Below are positions 25,384-34,049 of a stretch of DNA of 64,000 nt, one piece after another (within the stretch, counting starts at the first letter, position 1; each line of letters starts with the position of its first letter). Source of the DNA: Bacillota bacterium (GTDB lineage Bacteria > Bacillota > Clostridia > Acetivibrionales > DTU013); the NCBI GenBank assembly GCA_023412665.1, contig JAEZCA010000023.1:1-64000 (forward strand), in the 5' to 3' direction. Made by a program: the position numbers and the translations under genes. The notes beneath the pieces are model-generated. The model did no database searches. It was not told the origin of the DNA and saw only the letters and a list, made by a program, of their open reading frames with translations.

Positions 25384-25548
25384 AATCCCTCCTCAAAAAA
25401 ATAAAAGTCATATAACGAGGCGAAAGATGGGCCCCCGCCCCGAGGTGTTATAAAAGACACATACAATATAACATAAGTAATATTATCTTTCCAATATAAA
25501 AGTTTTATTGAGGAGTTAATTAAATTCTATTAGATTTAGATATTCTAG
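25384..25548. other. Left part of the island's divergent control region
   Basis: No gene is seen. AACGAGGCGAAAGATGG at 25414-25430 matches the end of the foldback repeat at 56368-56488 with one change, and is bounded by TATAAC/GTTATA. The promoter of the kinase gene should lie here, but I could not assign boxes safely. Confidence 0.45.
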
Positions 25549-25577
25549 TTGACGAGAAAATTTATATCAGCTATAAT
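25549..25577 (+). promoter_or_regulatory. Main promoter of the sugar transporter operon
   Basis: A TTGACG -35 box (25549-25554), 17-bp spacer and TATAAT -10 box (25572-25577) form one of the best sigma-A promoters in the window. The predicted start falls at about 25584, within the left arm of the long inverted repeat. Confidence 0.8.
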
Positions 25578-25580
25578 CAA

Positions 25581-25637
25581 CTTAATTAATAAACGTTGTT
25601 TAAAAATATAGTTTAAAAACAATGTTTATTAATTAAG
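25581..25637. promoter_or_regulatory. Long inverted repeat, likely ROK repressor operator
   Basis: Two 21-bp arms (25581-25601 and 25617-25637; left arm CTTAATTAATAAACGTTGTTT) are complementary with one mismatch. They are separated by 15 bp. The left arm overlaps a smaller dyad TAAAC-N3-GTTTA, and the right contains AAAC-N3-GTTT. The element covers the start site of the promoter at 25549-25577, a repressor position. Binding by the ROK protein at 28835-30043 is inferred. Confidence 0.7.
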
Positions 25638-25719
25638 TCTCTATATATTGAGTCGGTATATGACATGAGAAATTATGGTCAAATACTGTTCAATATATAA
25701 ATATTAGGGGGAACTTTAT

Positions 25720-27054
25720 ATGAAGAGAATTATTGCATTACTCCTGACTCTTGTGCTTATTGTTTCTGCTACGGCATGCGGCAAACAAGGAGGAACAAAT
25801 CCTGATGGTAGTGGTGAAGAGTATACTCTTTCAGTATGGTATTGGGGTGAGCAGGAGGCGCCGGGCTATAAGGCTTATATGGAAGAAATGGTCAGGCGTT
25901 ATGAAGATTTACATCCCGGTATAAAAGTTGAAGCTGTGCTTCAGGAAAGCGACACAATGTACTCAGCTTTTCGTACAGCTGAATCAGCAGGCGAAGGACC
26001 AGATGTGCAGTATCTATGGGGTGGAACTCAGGCGCTGGAAGATGTTTGGCTTGGGAATGTAGCTCCGATAAGTGATTATGTCACAGAGGAACAACTTTCT
26101 GTAATACCGGCTTCTACACTTTCAGAAACAAACTGGGACGGTAAACAGTGGGGAATACCAGCATACCAGTTTGCTTATGGTATTGCATACAGTAAGGATG
26201 CGATGAGAACAGCCGGAGTAGACCCTGAAAACCCATACAAAACATGGGATGAGTTTATGGTAACTTGTCAAAAGCTTAAAGATTCGGGAATTACTCCTCT
26301 TGGAATGGGTCTTAAAGATGGCTGGCTGCCGGCCTGGATCGGAATATTTTTAGGTCAGCAGAATTTTAATGATGTAAATGAAATGATTTCATTAATGAGC
26401 GGAAAAGAAACCTTTACTGATAAGAAATATTCTGAGTGGCTATATAAACTTGATGAACTAAACGATAAAGGCTTTATTAATGAAGATATATTGTCATTGG
26501 ATCTTTACCAGGGTCAGCAGCTTATTGAAAGCGGCAAGGCTGCCATGACATTACATACACAAGCTTATGCTGTTTCTCTGGAAAAATCTCTGGGCAAGGA
26601 TAAAATTGGTTTTGCGCCTGCTCCGGTATATGGAAATGGCAAGCTCGCCAGCTCAGTTGCAGCACCAAGCCAGGTATACGTTATTCCTAAGAGCGCCAAG
26701 CACAAGGAAGGAGCTGCACAATTCCTGTTATTCCTTCATGAAGAAGAAAACATGAAGTATTTGTATGAAACTGCAAACACATTGATGCCCAATAAGAATT
26801 TCAAGAAGGAATGGCTAACCAGTGAAGTAGATAAAACTGTAATGAACTGGCTTGATACTAACACTAACTTCTGTTATCAACTATATTTTGCACCCATGTT
26901 TGAGGCTGAAGGACTTGTACCTACAGTTCAAAGGATGTTCTCCGAAGATTTGTCTCCTCAAGATGCAGCAGTTGAACTGGATAAACTTCTGGAAAAAGTA
27001 AGCGAACAGAATCCAGGGCCACATGAAGCATTCTTAAAGTGGAATGTTAAATAA
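25720..27054 (+). CDS. Sugar ABC transporter, substrate-binding lipoprotein
   Basis: This 444-residue extracytoplasmic binding protein is of family 1 (MalE/UgpB type). The signal peptide spans residues 1-19, with a lipidation Cys at about 20 (SATAC). After a short flexible linker comes the mature start YTLSVWYWGEQE and the family pattern EAVLQESDTMYSAFRTAESAGEGPDVQYLW. GGGGG lies upstream of the ATG. It is the first gene after the main island promoter and is followed by two permease genes. No ATPase gene is present, so a shared MsmX-type ATPase elsewhere must energise the system. The ligand is probably an amino sugar, judged from the neighbours. Confidence 0.92.
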   Translation: MKRIIALLLTLVLIVSATACGKQGGTNPDGSGEEYTLSVWYWGEQEAPGYKAYMEEMVRRYEDLHPGIKVEAVLQESDTMYSAFRTAESAGEGPDVQYLWGGTQALEDVWLGNVAPISDYVTEEQLSVIPASTLSETNWDGKQWGIPAYQFAYGIAYSKDAMRTAGVDPENPYKTWDEFMVTCQKLKDSGITPLGMGLKDGWLPAWIGIFLGQQNFNDVNEMISLMSGKETFTDKKYSEWLYKLDELNDKGFINEDILSLDLYQGQQLIESGKAAMTLHTQAYAVSLEKSLGKDKIGFAPAPVYGNGKLASSVAAPSQVYVIPKSAKHKEGAAQFLLFLHEEENMKYLYETANTLMPNKNFKKEWLTSEVDKTVMNWLDTNTNFCYQLYFAPMFEAEGLVPTVQRMFSEDLSPQDAAVELDKLLEKVSEQNPGPHEAFLKWNVK

Positions 27055-27116
27055 ACTATTCATAATGGGGCGGGAGTTTAATTCCTGCCCCTAGCCTTTT
27101 ACAAGGAGATAGAACA

Positions 27117-27980
27117 ATGCACTCAAAGTCACAAAGAATAGCTCCATATTTATATATTGCGCCGGCCTTTTTGGTAATGGCAGGTGTCATAATATACCCT
27201 GTAATAAGCATGTTAGCGGGGAGTTTTTTCACAACAAAAAATGGGGCTAAGGTATTTGCCGGTCTTAGAAATTACAGGCTGGTCTTCGCAGATGATTTGT
27301 TTTGGAACGCTCTGAAGAATAACGCATTGCTATTTTTATGCGTTCCGGTTCTTACAGTATTATCTCTGCTTATTGCTGTTATATTGTTTAATAAAATAAA
27401 AGGATGGAGATTTTATAGAAGCATAGTCTTTGTTCCGTACATTTTGTCTATTTCTGTCGTCGGCATAATTTTTTCATATCTTCTCCAGTATAATGGCGTT
27501 ATTAATACCGTTTTAAGGAGTATTGGGTTAGAAAGTTTTGCTCTTGACTGGTTAGGAGATCCTAATCTTGCATTGCCTACTGTTGCCACAGTAATTATGT
27601 GGAAGCAGCTAGGGTTTGGAGTTGTACTCTTTTTGGCCCGCTTAATGTCAATCGATGTTTCTTTGTATGAGGCTGCGGATATCGACGGTGCTTCATGGCT
27701 AAAAAAGTTTATTTTTGTGACCATACCCCAGACAAAAGCAATTATAGAGTTTTATGTTATAATTTCATTGATTGATATGCTTAGTTGGGTGTTCAATTTT
27801 ATATTTGTTATGACCTCTGGTGGACCGGGCAATAAAACCATGGTATTGGAATATCTGATTTATAAAAAGTCATTCGGTGGTGGAGATTTTAATATAGCTA
27901 TGGCAATAAGTGCCTTACTTCTGGTAATAGCAAGTATTTTGATTATTTTACATCAGTTGTTTCTCAGAAAGGAGGATTAG
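27117..27980 (+). CDS. Sugar ABC transporter permease, MalF/UgpA type
   Basis: This 287-residue inner-membrane permease has six predicted membrane helices, the first at about residues 9-35. The EAA loop that contacts the ATPase is present as YEAADIDGASWLKKFIFVTI (about residue 185). AAGGAG precedes the ATG. The stop is 1 nt before the next permease start, so the two are coupled. It works with the binding protein upstream and the MalG-type partner downstream. Confidence 0.93.
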   Translation: MHSKSQRIAPYLYIAPAFLVMAGVIIYPVISMLAGSFFTTKNGAKVFAGLRNYRLVFADDLFWNALKNNALLFLCVPVLTVLSLLIAVILFNKIKGWRFYRSIVFVPYILSISVVGIIFSYLLQYNGVINTVLRSIGLESFALDWLGDPNLALPTVATVIMWKQLGFGVVLFLARLMSIDVSLYEAADIDGASWLKKFIFVTIPQTKAIIEFYVIISLIDMLSWVFNFIFVMTSGGPGNKTMVLEYLIYKKSFGGGDFNIAMAISALLLVIASILIILHQLFLRKED

Positions 27981-27981
27981 T

Positions 27982-28818
27982 ATGGAAAGCAAAAATAATT
28001 CGTTCATATCAAAATTACTATCGCAGATATTGATTATAGCAGTATCCATAACAATTTTATTTCCGTTATATTTTATGTTTGTTAATTCTTTTAAAGAGCA
28101 TAACCAATATGTTAATGATAATTTGGGCTTTCCTTCTCCTTTCGTTTTTGATAACTATGTAGAAGCATTTAAAGGCAAACCCTTTGGTCAATGGTTCTTA
28201 AATAGTACGCTACTCACATTGTTTACTGCGGTGGCCTGTGGTATGTTCGCATTGATGGCCGGATACGCATTTGCCAAAATGAAGTTTAAAGGGAAAAAAA
28301 CATTATTTAATATAGTAATTCCTCTCATGTCAGTTCCTCCGGTAGCCATGCTAATTCCACAATTTCAGCTTGTTTCTAAATTAGGTATGGTAAACACACG
28401 GTTTTCGGTTGTGCTGATATATATAGGTATTCTTCTTCCGATGACATTGTATATGATTAGAAATTTTCTTGTATCTGTACCGAACTCATTACTGGAAGCA
28501 GCTATAATTGATGGGTGTGGATCTTTTCGTACTTTGCTTTATGTAATTGTTCCTTTATCAATACCGGCACTGATTACTTCAACAATGGTCAACATAGTAT
28601 GGACCTGGAACGAATTACTAATATCTTTGGTTTTTCTGCAGAAAGAGAACTTAAGAACATTAATTGTTGGCATTACTTTGTTTAAAGGTCGTTTTACTCT
28701 TAATATACCCGTAATTATGGCGGGTATGGCTATTGCTACTGTACCTATGATATTAATATACGCATTTGCACAGAAATATTTGGTAGAGGGGCTTTTGGCC
28801 GGCTCTATAAAAGAATAG
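27982..28818 (+). CDS. Sugar ABC transporter permease, MalG/UgpE type
   Basis: This 278-residue inner-membrane permease has about six helices. The EAA loop reads LEAAIIDGCGSFRTLLYVIV (about residues 172-191), and the C-terminus ends LVEGLLAGSIKE, the usual end of this family. AAAGGAGG lies inside the end of the preceding gene. It forms the channel with the MalF-type protein. The ROK regulator gene follows 16 nt downstream. Confidence 0.93.
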   Translation: MESKNNSFISKLLSQILIIAVSITILFPLYFMFVNSFKEHNQYVNDNLGFPSPFVFDNYVEAFKGKPFGQWFLNSTLLTLFTAVACGMFALMAGYAFAKMKFKGKKTLFNIVIPLMSVPPVAMLIPQFQLVSKLGMVNTRFSVVLIYIGILLPMTLYMIRNFLVSVPNSLLEAAIIDGCGSFRTLLYVIVPLSIPALITSTMVNIVWTWNELLISLVFLQKENLRTLIVGITLFKGRFTLNIPVIMAGMAIATVPMILIYAFAQKYLVEGLLAGSIKE

Positions 28819-28834
28819 CAGAAGGGGGCATAGT

Positions 28835-30043
28835 ATGAAGGTTTCAATTCCATCGGAAATTGGAGATCAAAACAAATATGCAATTTTAAAATTAATTAAG
28901 GAAAATGCCGGGATATCCAGAAACTATATTGCCAAGTCTCTTCATATAAGTGCTACCGCAGTTTCAAAAAATGTTAATGCCTTAATTGCTGCCGGTATCG
29001 TAAGGGAGGAGGGCACTAATTATTCAACTTTAGGACGTAAACCAGTAATGTTGCACTTTAATAGCGAAATGTTATGTGTGCTGGGCATTGAAATTATGCC
29101 TCAGGTTTTGCGTGGAGCCATTTCAGATTTAAATGGAACAGTGCTAAAATTGCTTAATGTTCCATCAATGATTGAACAAGGTGCTGCCTCGGTTTTGTCG
29201 CAACTGGATCAGCTTATTAATACACTAATAGGCATATGTCCGAAAAATTCCAGAGTTGCTACTGCTACAATAGCTTTTCCGGCTTTAAGCGCTCAATATG
29301 ATGAAAACAATCTGATGTCAACCTTTGCACCTGAATGGAAAGAAATTGATATAAGAAAACACGTTGAAGAAAAATTCAATATTTCTGTTACTGTTAAAAA
29401 TGACGTTGAGTTGGATTTGATTGGTGAATGTTATAAAGGAGCAGGTGTCAATTATAAAAACATATTTTATCTTAAGTATGGTGAGGGTTTCGCTGCCCGG
29501 GCAATGATTAACGGGAAGCTTCTGGGAGGTTACAACGGAGCTGCCGGTGAGCTGGGATACTATATTAATGAGATACCAAAAAGTGATAGATTTTTATGCC
29601 CGGGAGTAACAGAGCAGTTTCTTTGCCGTGATATTTTTAATGAATACAAAAATAAATCAGAAAAACAAATTGATGAAAAAGATAGCAAACTAAAATTTCG
29701 GGATCTGGTGAACTTTGCTGATAGTGGGGATGATGCAGCAATAGATATTGTCAACCATGTTGTCGACAGTATCGCCGTTATTATTGCAAACATGGTGCTT
29801 ATGCTTGATCCTGAAATAGTGATTCTGGGAGCGGAAGCCAGCTATTTAAGGGAATCCGATATCACAAGAATTGAGCAGATTTTAAAAGCAACTTGTCCTT
29901 TTGTTCCCAAAATTGTATTGTCCACTTTGGGGTTCAATTCGTCAATAATAGGCGGAATAAATATTGCGTTAAAAGATGCCGAAAGAGAACTGGTGAATTA
30001 TTGGAAACAACTTGATACAACGGAGGTTACAGTAATCAAATGA
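28835..30043 (+). CDS. ROK-family transcription regulator
   Basis: This 402-residue protein has an N-terminal winged helix-turn-helix (about residues 14-65; ENAGISRNYIAKSLHISATAVSKN) and a ROK/ASKHA domain, like NagC, Mlc and XylR. The kinase phosphate motif is degenerate (GIEIMPQVLRGAISD), so it is a regulator rather than a kinase. The zinc-binding CxCGxxGCxE motif common in ROK proteins is missing; this region reads RFLCPGVTEQFLCRDIF. It should sense the transported sugar or its phosphate and act on the inverted repeat at 25581-25637. Its stop overlaps the next start by 4 nt. Confidence 0.88.
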   Translation: MKVSIPSEIGDQNKYAILKLIKENAGISRNYIAKSLHISATAVSKNVNALIAAGIVREEGTNYSTLGRKPVMLHFNSEMLCVLGIEIMPQVLRGAISDLNGTVLKLLNVPSMIEQGAASVLSQLDQLINTLIGICPKNSRVATATIAFPALSAQYDENNLMSTFAPEWKEIDIRKHVEEKFNISVTVKNDVELDLIGECYKGAGVNYKNIFYLKYGEGFAARAMINGKLLGGYNGAAGELGYYINEIPKSDRFLCPGVTEQFLCRDIFNEYKNKSEKQIDEKDSKLKFRDLVNFADSGDDAAIDIVNHVVDSIAVIIANMVLMLDPEIVILGAEASYLRESDITRIEQILKATCPFVPKIVLSTLGFNSSIIGGINIALKDAERELVNYWKQLDTTEVTVIK

Positions 30044-31248
30044 GAAAAGAATTTTTACAATATGCAGATTATTACAGAGGTCATATAGTAAATGATGTTA
30101 TGCCCTTCTGGGATGCAAGGTGCCTCGACTTGGAGTCAGGCGGATACTTAACCTGTTTTGACAGAACAGGTAATCTTACAGACGATAATAAATATATATG
30201 GTTTCAAGGAAGACAGCTATATGTATATTCTCAGCTATATAACAAAATTGAAAAGCGTAGGGATTGGCTTGAAGCAGCGCATCACGGCTATAAATTTCTC
30301 GTTGAAAAAGCCTACGCCGGAAAGGGAAGATGGAACTATAAACTAAACCGGAAAGGCGAGGTAATAATAGGAACAAATTCAATATTCTCTGATTACCATG
30401 TGATTCACGGACTTGCTGAATACATGAAAGCAATTGAATCAAAAGATGAGCAGGGGATGCAAATACTAAATGATAGTTACGATGTCCTTGAAAAAAACAT
30501 GTTTGACAGTGAATTTAAGGACATCTATGAAAATACCTGGAGCCCGATATTTATTTGGCACGATATGTATCTAACATGCCTTGTAACAGCGGATACATGT
30601 ACTGATGTACTTGGTTATGATCGAACAAAGAAGCTTGTTGATGAATGCCTTGATAAGATATTGTATTGGTTTGCGAAAGATGAGTATAAGGTTGTTTTTG
30701 AATCGGTTACACGCGATGGCAAGGTAGATCTCAACACTCCAAAGAGCAGGTTTATTAATCCGGGACACACACTTGAATCCATGTGGTTTTGTTTGTCAGT
30801 CGGAAACCGCATGGGAAGAAGGGATGTAATCGACAGAGCACTCGAAATTGTCAGATGGGGAAACAGGGTTGGAGAAGATAAAGCTTTAGGCGGAGTATTC
30901 TCCTATGCTGATGCTCTCGGGCTTGAACCGGAGCCTGTTGACTGGTTTAAAGAGACTAACTCCAGGTGGGACGAAAAGGTTTGGTGGCCTAATGCGGAAG
31001 CGTTATGTACCTATGCCATGGCCTATTCATTAAGCGAGAATACTGATTATTATGAGATGTTTAAACGTCAGCATGAATTTTGCAGGACTAATTTTTTTGA
31101 TCCGCAGTATGGAGAATGGTACGAACGCCTGGAGAGAGATGGTACAGTTAAAAATGACAGTAAAGGCACGCCTTGGAAATGTGCTTTTCATTTGGTACGT
31201 GCTCTTGTTATAGTGGAAGAAATTTTTAGAAAGCTCTCAGTACTTTAA
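30040..31248 (+). CDS. AGE-family sugar 2-epimerase/isomerase
   Basis: This 402-residue enzyme has the (alpha/alpha)6 barrel of N-acylglucosamine 2-epimerases. Family motifs include WFQGRQLYVYSQLYN (about 48-62), the catalytic-His segment NPGHTLESMWF (about 240) and TPWKCAFHLVRALV near the C-terminus. GlcNAc/ManNAc epimerisation suits the amino-sugar context, but mannose isomerase and cellobiose 2-epimerase share the fold. The 4-nt overlap (ATGA) with the ROK gene shows translational coupling. Confidence 0.87.
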   Translation: MRKEFLQYADYYRGHIVNDVMPFWDARCLDLESGGYLTCFDRTGNLTDDNKYIWFQGRQLYVYSQLYNKIEKRRDWLEAAHHGYKFLVEKAYAGKGRWNYKLNRKGEVIIGTNSIFSDYHVIHGLAEYMKAIESKDEQGMQILNDSYDVLEKNMFDSEFKDIYENTWSPIFIWHDMYLTCLVTADTCTDVLGYDRTKKLVDECLDKILYWFAKDEYKVVFESVTRDGKVDLNTPKSRFINPGHTLESMWFCLSVGNRMGRRDVIDRALEIVRWGNRVGEDKALGGVFSYADALGLEPEPVDWFKETNSRWDEKVWWPNAEALCTYAMAYSLSENTDYYEMFKRQHEFCRTNFFDPQYGEWYERLERDGTVKNDSKGTPWKCAFHLVRALVIVEEIFRKLSVL

Positions 31249-31304
31249 TATTTAAAATCAGTGCAACATGTGACCCGTCAGGGTAAATGAAAGGAGTTCA
31301 AAGT

Positions 31305-32342
31305 ATGCATATTATAAGAAAAGAGATTGATGACCAGTTTAATGCTCTTGATAAAACTGTGGAATATTTATCTTCTCAGTCAAAATCTATCTGCGATTTT
31401 TTCAGAGATGTGAATAAAGTAGTGATATTTGGTTGCGGCTCAAGTTTTAGTGTGGCAAAATCATACGAAATGTTTTTATGTGGTATGACAGGGATTCCTG
31501 CATTTGCAGTAGCTGCAGGTGATTACATTGTAAATGAAAATGATTATAAGTCGATAATTAAAGATTCCTCAATTATCACAGTTTCAAGATCCGGAAGCAC
31601 GAGTGAAATAATCCGTGGCGCAGAGATTGCCAAAAATTACGGAGCTAAAAAGATTCTGTCAATTTGCGGGGCAAAAGAAGCGGAGATTGCTAAACTTGCT
31701 GATTTGAATATTGAAATGCCATGGATTTATGACCATGCTATTTGTCAAACCCGTACAGTTAATAACCTATATGCGGCAGGTCTAATGGTTGCGGCAATTA
31801 TATCCGGGGATACAGATACAGTTGAAAAGTTAAAAAGTTTATCAGGATACTTCGATGGTTTCAGAGAAAAGTACTTGTCTGTATTTGAACAGATAGCGAA
31901 AAATTCGTGGAATCACGGGGTTGTTTTGGCCGACAGTTATATGGCAGGTCTTGCTGAAGAGGGTGCTCTTGCGTTCAAGGAAATATGCCAGCTAAATTCT
32001 AATCATTATCATGTTTTGGATGTAAGGCACGGGCCAAAGGTTATGATTAATAAGGATACAATAGTGATATCCATGATTTCATCAGGTAATCGCATGCTTC
32101 AACAGGACTTGGTTACTGATATAAAGAAGACCGGAGCATTAAATATTGTTATTGATTGTGCAGGTAAGGACCCAATTTTGGACGCCGATGTCAGAATTGA
32201 GTTGCCTGGTATAAATAATGACAAGGTTTCCGCAATATTCATGTTATACTGCATACAAAATATTACTTATTTTAAGGCTCTTCAATTAAATGTGAATCCT
32301 GATAGTCCCGATGGACTGGATGCCTGGATAAAGCTAGCCTAA
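31305..32342 (+). CDS. SIS-domain sugar phosphate isomerase, AgaS-like
   Basis: This 345-residue protein has two SIS (sugar isomerase) domains. The phosphosugar-binding motifs are FGCGSSFSVAKSYEMF and TVSRSGSTSEIIRGAE, with VLDVRHGPKVMI in the second half. In GalNAc/galactosamine pathways AgaS-type proteins convert galactosamine-6-phosphate to tagatose-6-phosphate; related enzymes act on glucosamine- or fructosamine-phosphates. The ATG at 31305 is chosen for AAAGGAG; an ATG six codons earlier overlaps that site. Linkage to a tagatose-bisphosphate aldolase subunit favours the galactosamine role. Confidence 0.82.
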   Translation: MHIIRKEIDDQFNALDKTVEYLSSQSKSICDFFRDVNKVVIFGCGSSFSVAKSYEMFLCGMTGIPAFAVAAGDYIVNENDYKSIIKDSSIITVSRSGSTSEIIRGAEIAKNYGAKKILSICGAKEAEIAKLADLNIEMPWIYDHAICQTRTVNNLYAAGLMVAAIISGDTDTVEKLKSLSGYFDGFREKYLSVFEQIAKNSWNHGVVLADSYMAGLAEEGALAFKEICQLNSNHYHVLDVRHGPKVMINKDTIVISMISSGNRMLQQDLVTDIKKTGALNIVIDCAGKDPILDADVRIELPGINNDKVSAIFMLYCIQNITYFKALQLNVNPDSPDGLDAWIKLA

Positions 32343-32371
32343 TTTTGCATATGAAGACTAGGAGGTTACGT

Positions 32372-33676
32372 ATGCACCCTATACAGGAACTACTTAAAAA
32401 ACGCAGCTTCGGCACTCCGGTAGGGATATATTCCTGTTGCAGCGCAAATGAGTTTGTACTACGAGCTGTTATATTGCGTGCTAAAATTACGGATTCGTTG
32501 GCACTGATAGAATGCACGGCCAATCAGGTTGATCAATTCGGCGGCTATACCGGAATGAAACCAAAAGAGTTTTACGATTATGTACAAAATATAGCTCTAC
32601 AGGAAGAGTTTCCTTTGGAAAATGTAATTCTTGGAGGGGATCACTTAGGTCCATTAAAGTGGATGAATCTGCCGGAAACCGATGCTATGAAAAATGCAAA
32701 AGAACTTGTACGGCAATATGTCCTTGCAGGATTCACCAAAATTCATCTGGATACCAGTATGCGTGTCGGGGATGATCCGGTAGATGTAAGACTAAGCGAT
32801 GATGTTATTGCTCGTCGAAGTGCCGAATTATGCGTAGCTTGCGAAAAAGCCTTTGAGGAGAGACTTAAGTATATGCCTCAAGCAGTAAGACCGGTTTATA
32901 TTGTTGGCAGTGAAGTTCCCATTCCGGGGGGCGAGCAGGAGGCGGAAAAGGATATTTCGGTTACAAAGCCGGAGGAGTTTAGTGATACAGTTGAAGTTTT
33001 TAAAAGCAAATATATGGAGTATGGATTATCTGATGCATGGAACCGGGTAATAGGCGTAGTTGTTCAACCGGGAGTTGAATTTGGAGATGATAATGTATTT
33101 CCATACAATCGTCAAAAGGCAAAAAGGCTGACAGACAAATTAAAGGATTATCCTAATATAGTATTTGAAGGGCATTCTACTGATTATCAAACACAAGTAT
33201 GCCTAAAAGAGATGGTAGAAGATGGCATAGCTATTCTTAAAGTAGGGCCGGCCTTGACCTTCGCATTGAAAGAAGCGTTAATTTCGCTTGAACTTATAGA
33301 AAAGGAGTTATTGAAGGGCCGTGGTATTTGGATGAGTGATTTCAGAAGAACGTTAGATACGTCAATGCGTATTGAGCCGTCTGACTGGAAAAAGTACTAT
33401 CATGGCAACGAACTGGATCAGAGCTTAGCACGAATATTCAGCTATTCTGACAGAGCTCGTTACTACCTGCCCCGAACTGATGTCCAAAAGTCAATAGAGA
33501 GACTTTTAAAAAATCTTTCTATGATAGATATTCCTTATACTGTAATATCCCAGTATATGCCAATTCAATATATCAAAATCAGGCAGGGTAACTTATCTGC
33601 TAATGCTCAATCGCTGCTTCTAGATAGAATAGGTAACTGTATAGATGACTATCTATATGCTACACTCATAGTATAA
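32372..33676 (+). CDS. Tagatose-1,6-bisphosphate aldolase subunit, KbaZ/GatZ type
   Basis: This 434-residue protein has the D-tagatose-bisphosphate aldolase non-catalytic subunit sequence. Conserved stretches include GTPVGIYSCCSANEFVLRAV, IECTANQVDQFGGYTGM, GGDHLGPLKW and FKVGPALTFA-like KVGPALTFALKEAL. AGGAGG stands 7 nt before the ATG. In enterobacteria it stabilises the catalytic KbaY/GatY, which is not encoded in this window. The gene ends the island operon; tagatose-6-phosphate kinase and deacetylase genes are also absent here. Confidence 0.88.
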   Translation: MHPIQELLKKRSFGTPVGIYSCCSANEFVLRAVILRAKITDSLALIECTANQVDQFGGYTGMKPKEFYDYVQNIALQEEFPLENVILGGDHLGPLKWMNLPETDAMKNAKELVRQYVLAGFTKIHLDTSMRVGDDPVDVRLSDDVIARRSAELCVACEKAFEERLKYMPQAVRPVYIVGSEVPIPGGEQEAEKDISVTKPEEFSDTVEVFKSKYMEYGLSDAWNRVIGVVVQPGVEFGDDNVFPYNRQKAKRLTDKLKDYPNIVFEGHSTDYQTQVCLKEMVEDGIAILKVGPALTFALKEALISLELIEKELLKGRGIWMSDFRRTLDTSMRIEPSDWKKYYHGNELDQSLARIFSYSDRARYYLPRTDVQKSIERLLKNLSMIDIPYTVISQYMPIQYIKIRQGNLSANAQSLLLDRIGNCIDDYLYATLIV

Positions 33677-33689
33677 ATACGCAGTAACA

Positions 33690-33800
33690 ACGAACTGTGA
33701 GAAGTCAGTAGAGACCATAGTACTGAGGAATTAGGAAGGGTCGAACAATTCAAGGTCAGCTGGACTTAGAAATGTGAGTGCATAGGCTCGACGAGAATCA
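33690..33800 (+). mobile_element. Possible group II intron remnant
   Basis: The segment containing GTGAGAAGTCAGTAGAGACC and ATAGTACTGAGGAATTAGG resembles the non-coding region just before the reverse transcriptase ORF of bacterial group II introns. No reverse transcriptase reading frame or domain V/VI hairpin follows. It lies directly at the right edge of the sugar island. The resemblance is from memory and the piece is short. Confidence 0.3.
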
Positions 33801-33831
33801 GAGTAGCAAAGACGCAAAGCACCTGGTTATC

Positions 33832-33930
33832 AGCTCAGGGAGAGAAGTGCCCTCATATTCATCGTTTCTCATAATACTCGAAACCGTTCTTGTGGCAGGC
33901 GATCTCCCAACTTTCAGCGACGCTCCCGCC
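33832..33930 (-). pseudogene. Decayed fragment of manA, right copy
   Basis: About 99 nt aligns with 23766-23864 of manA (codons of about 30-62 on the minus strand) at roughly 75% identity, with a one-base insertion that shifts the frame. Landmark matches are GTGCCCTCATATTCA and CTTTCAGC. It keeps the same order and orientation relative to the twin-operator promoter and flavoprotein gene as the intact manA does on the left side. Confidence 0.75.
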
Positions 33931-33966
33931 CTAAGGCGGTATTTCCCCTTATTACCAAAATAAACA

Positions 33967-34015
33967 TTGACTAACTAACACTTGTTAGTATATACTTATA
34001 CTAACAAGTGTTAGT
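33967..34015 (+). promoter_or_regulatory. Promoter with twin TetR-type operators, right copy
   Basis: A TTGACT -35 box (33967-33972) and TATACT -10 box (33991-33996) have an 18-bp spacer. Operators ACTAACA-N2-TGTTAGT occupy 33974-33989 and 34000-34015, with centres 26 bp apart. The TetR gene at the end of this transcript is the likely ligand-responsive repressor. Confidence 0.82.
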
Positions 34016-34049
34016 TTTATGAATAAGTTATCTAGAAGGAGTAAATTTA

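Noticed and set aside
33778..33963. 61-codon plus-strand frame
   Set aside because: It crosses the intron-like scrap and the decayed manA fragment, which read better as remnants.
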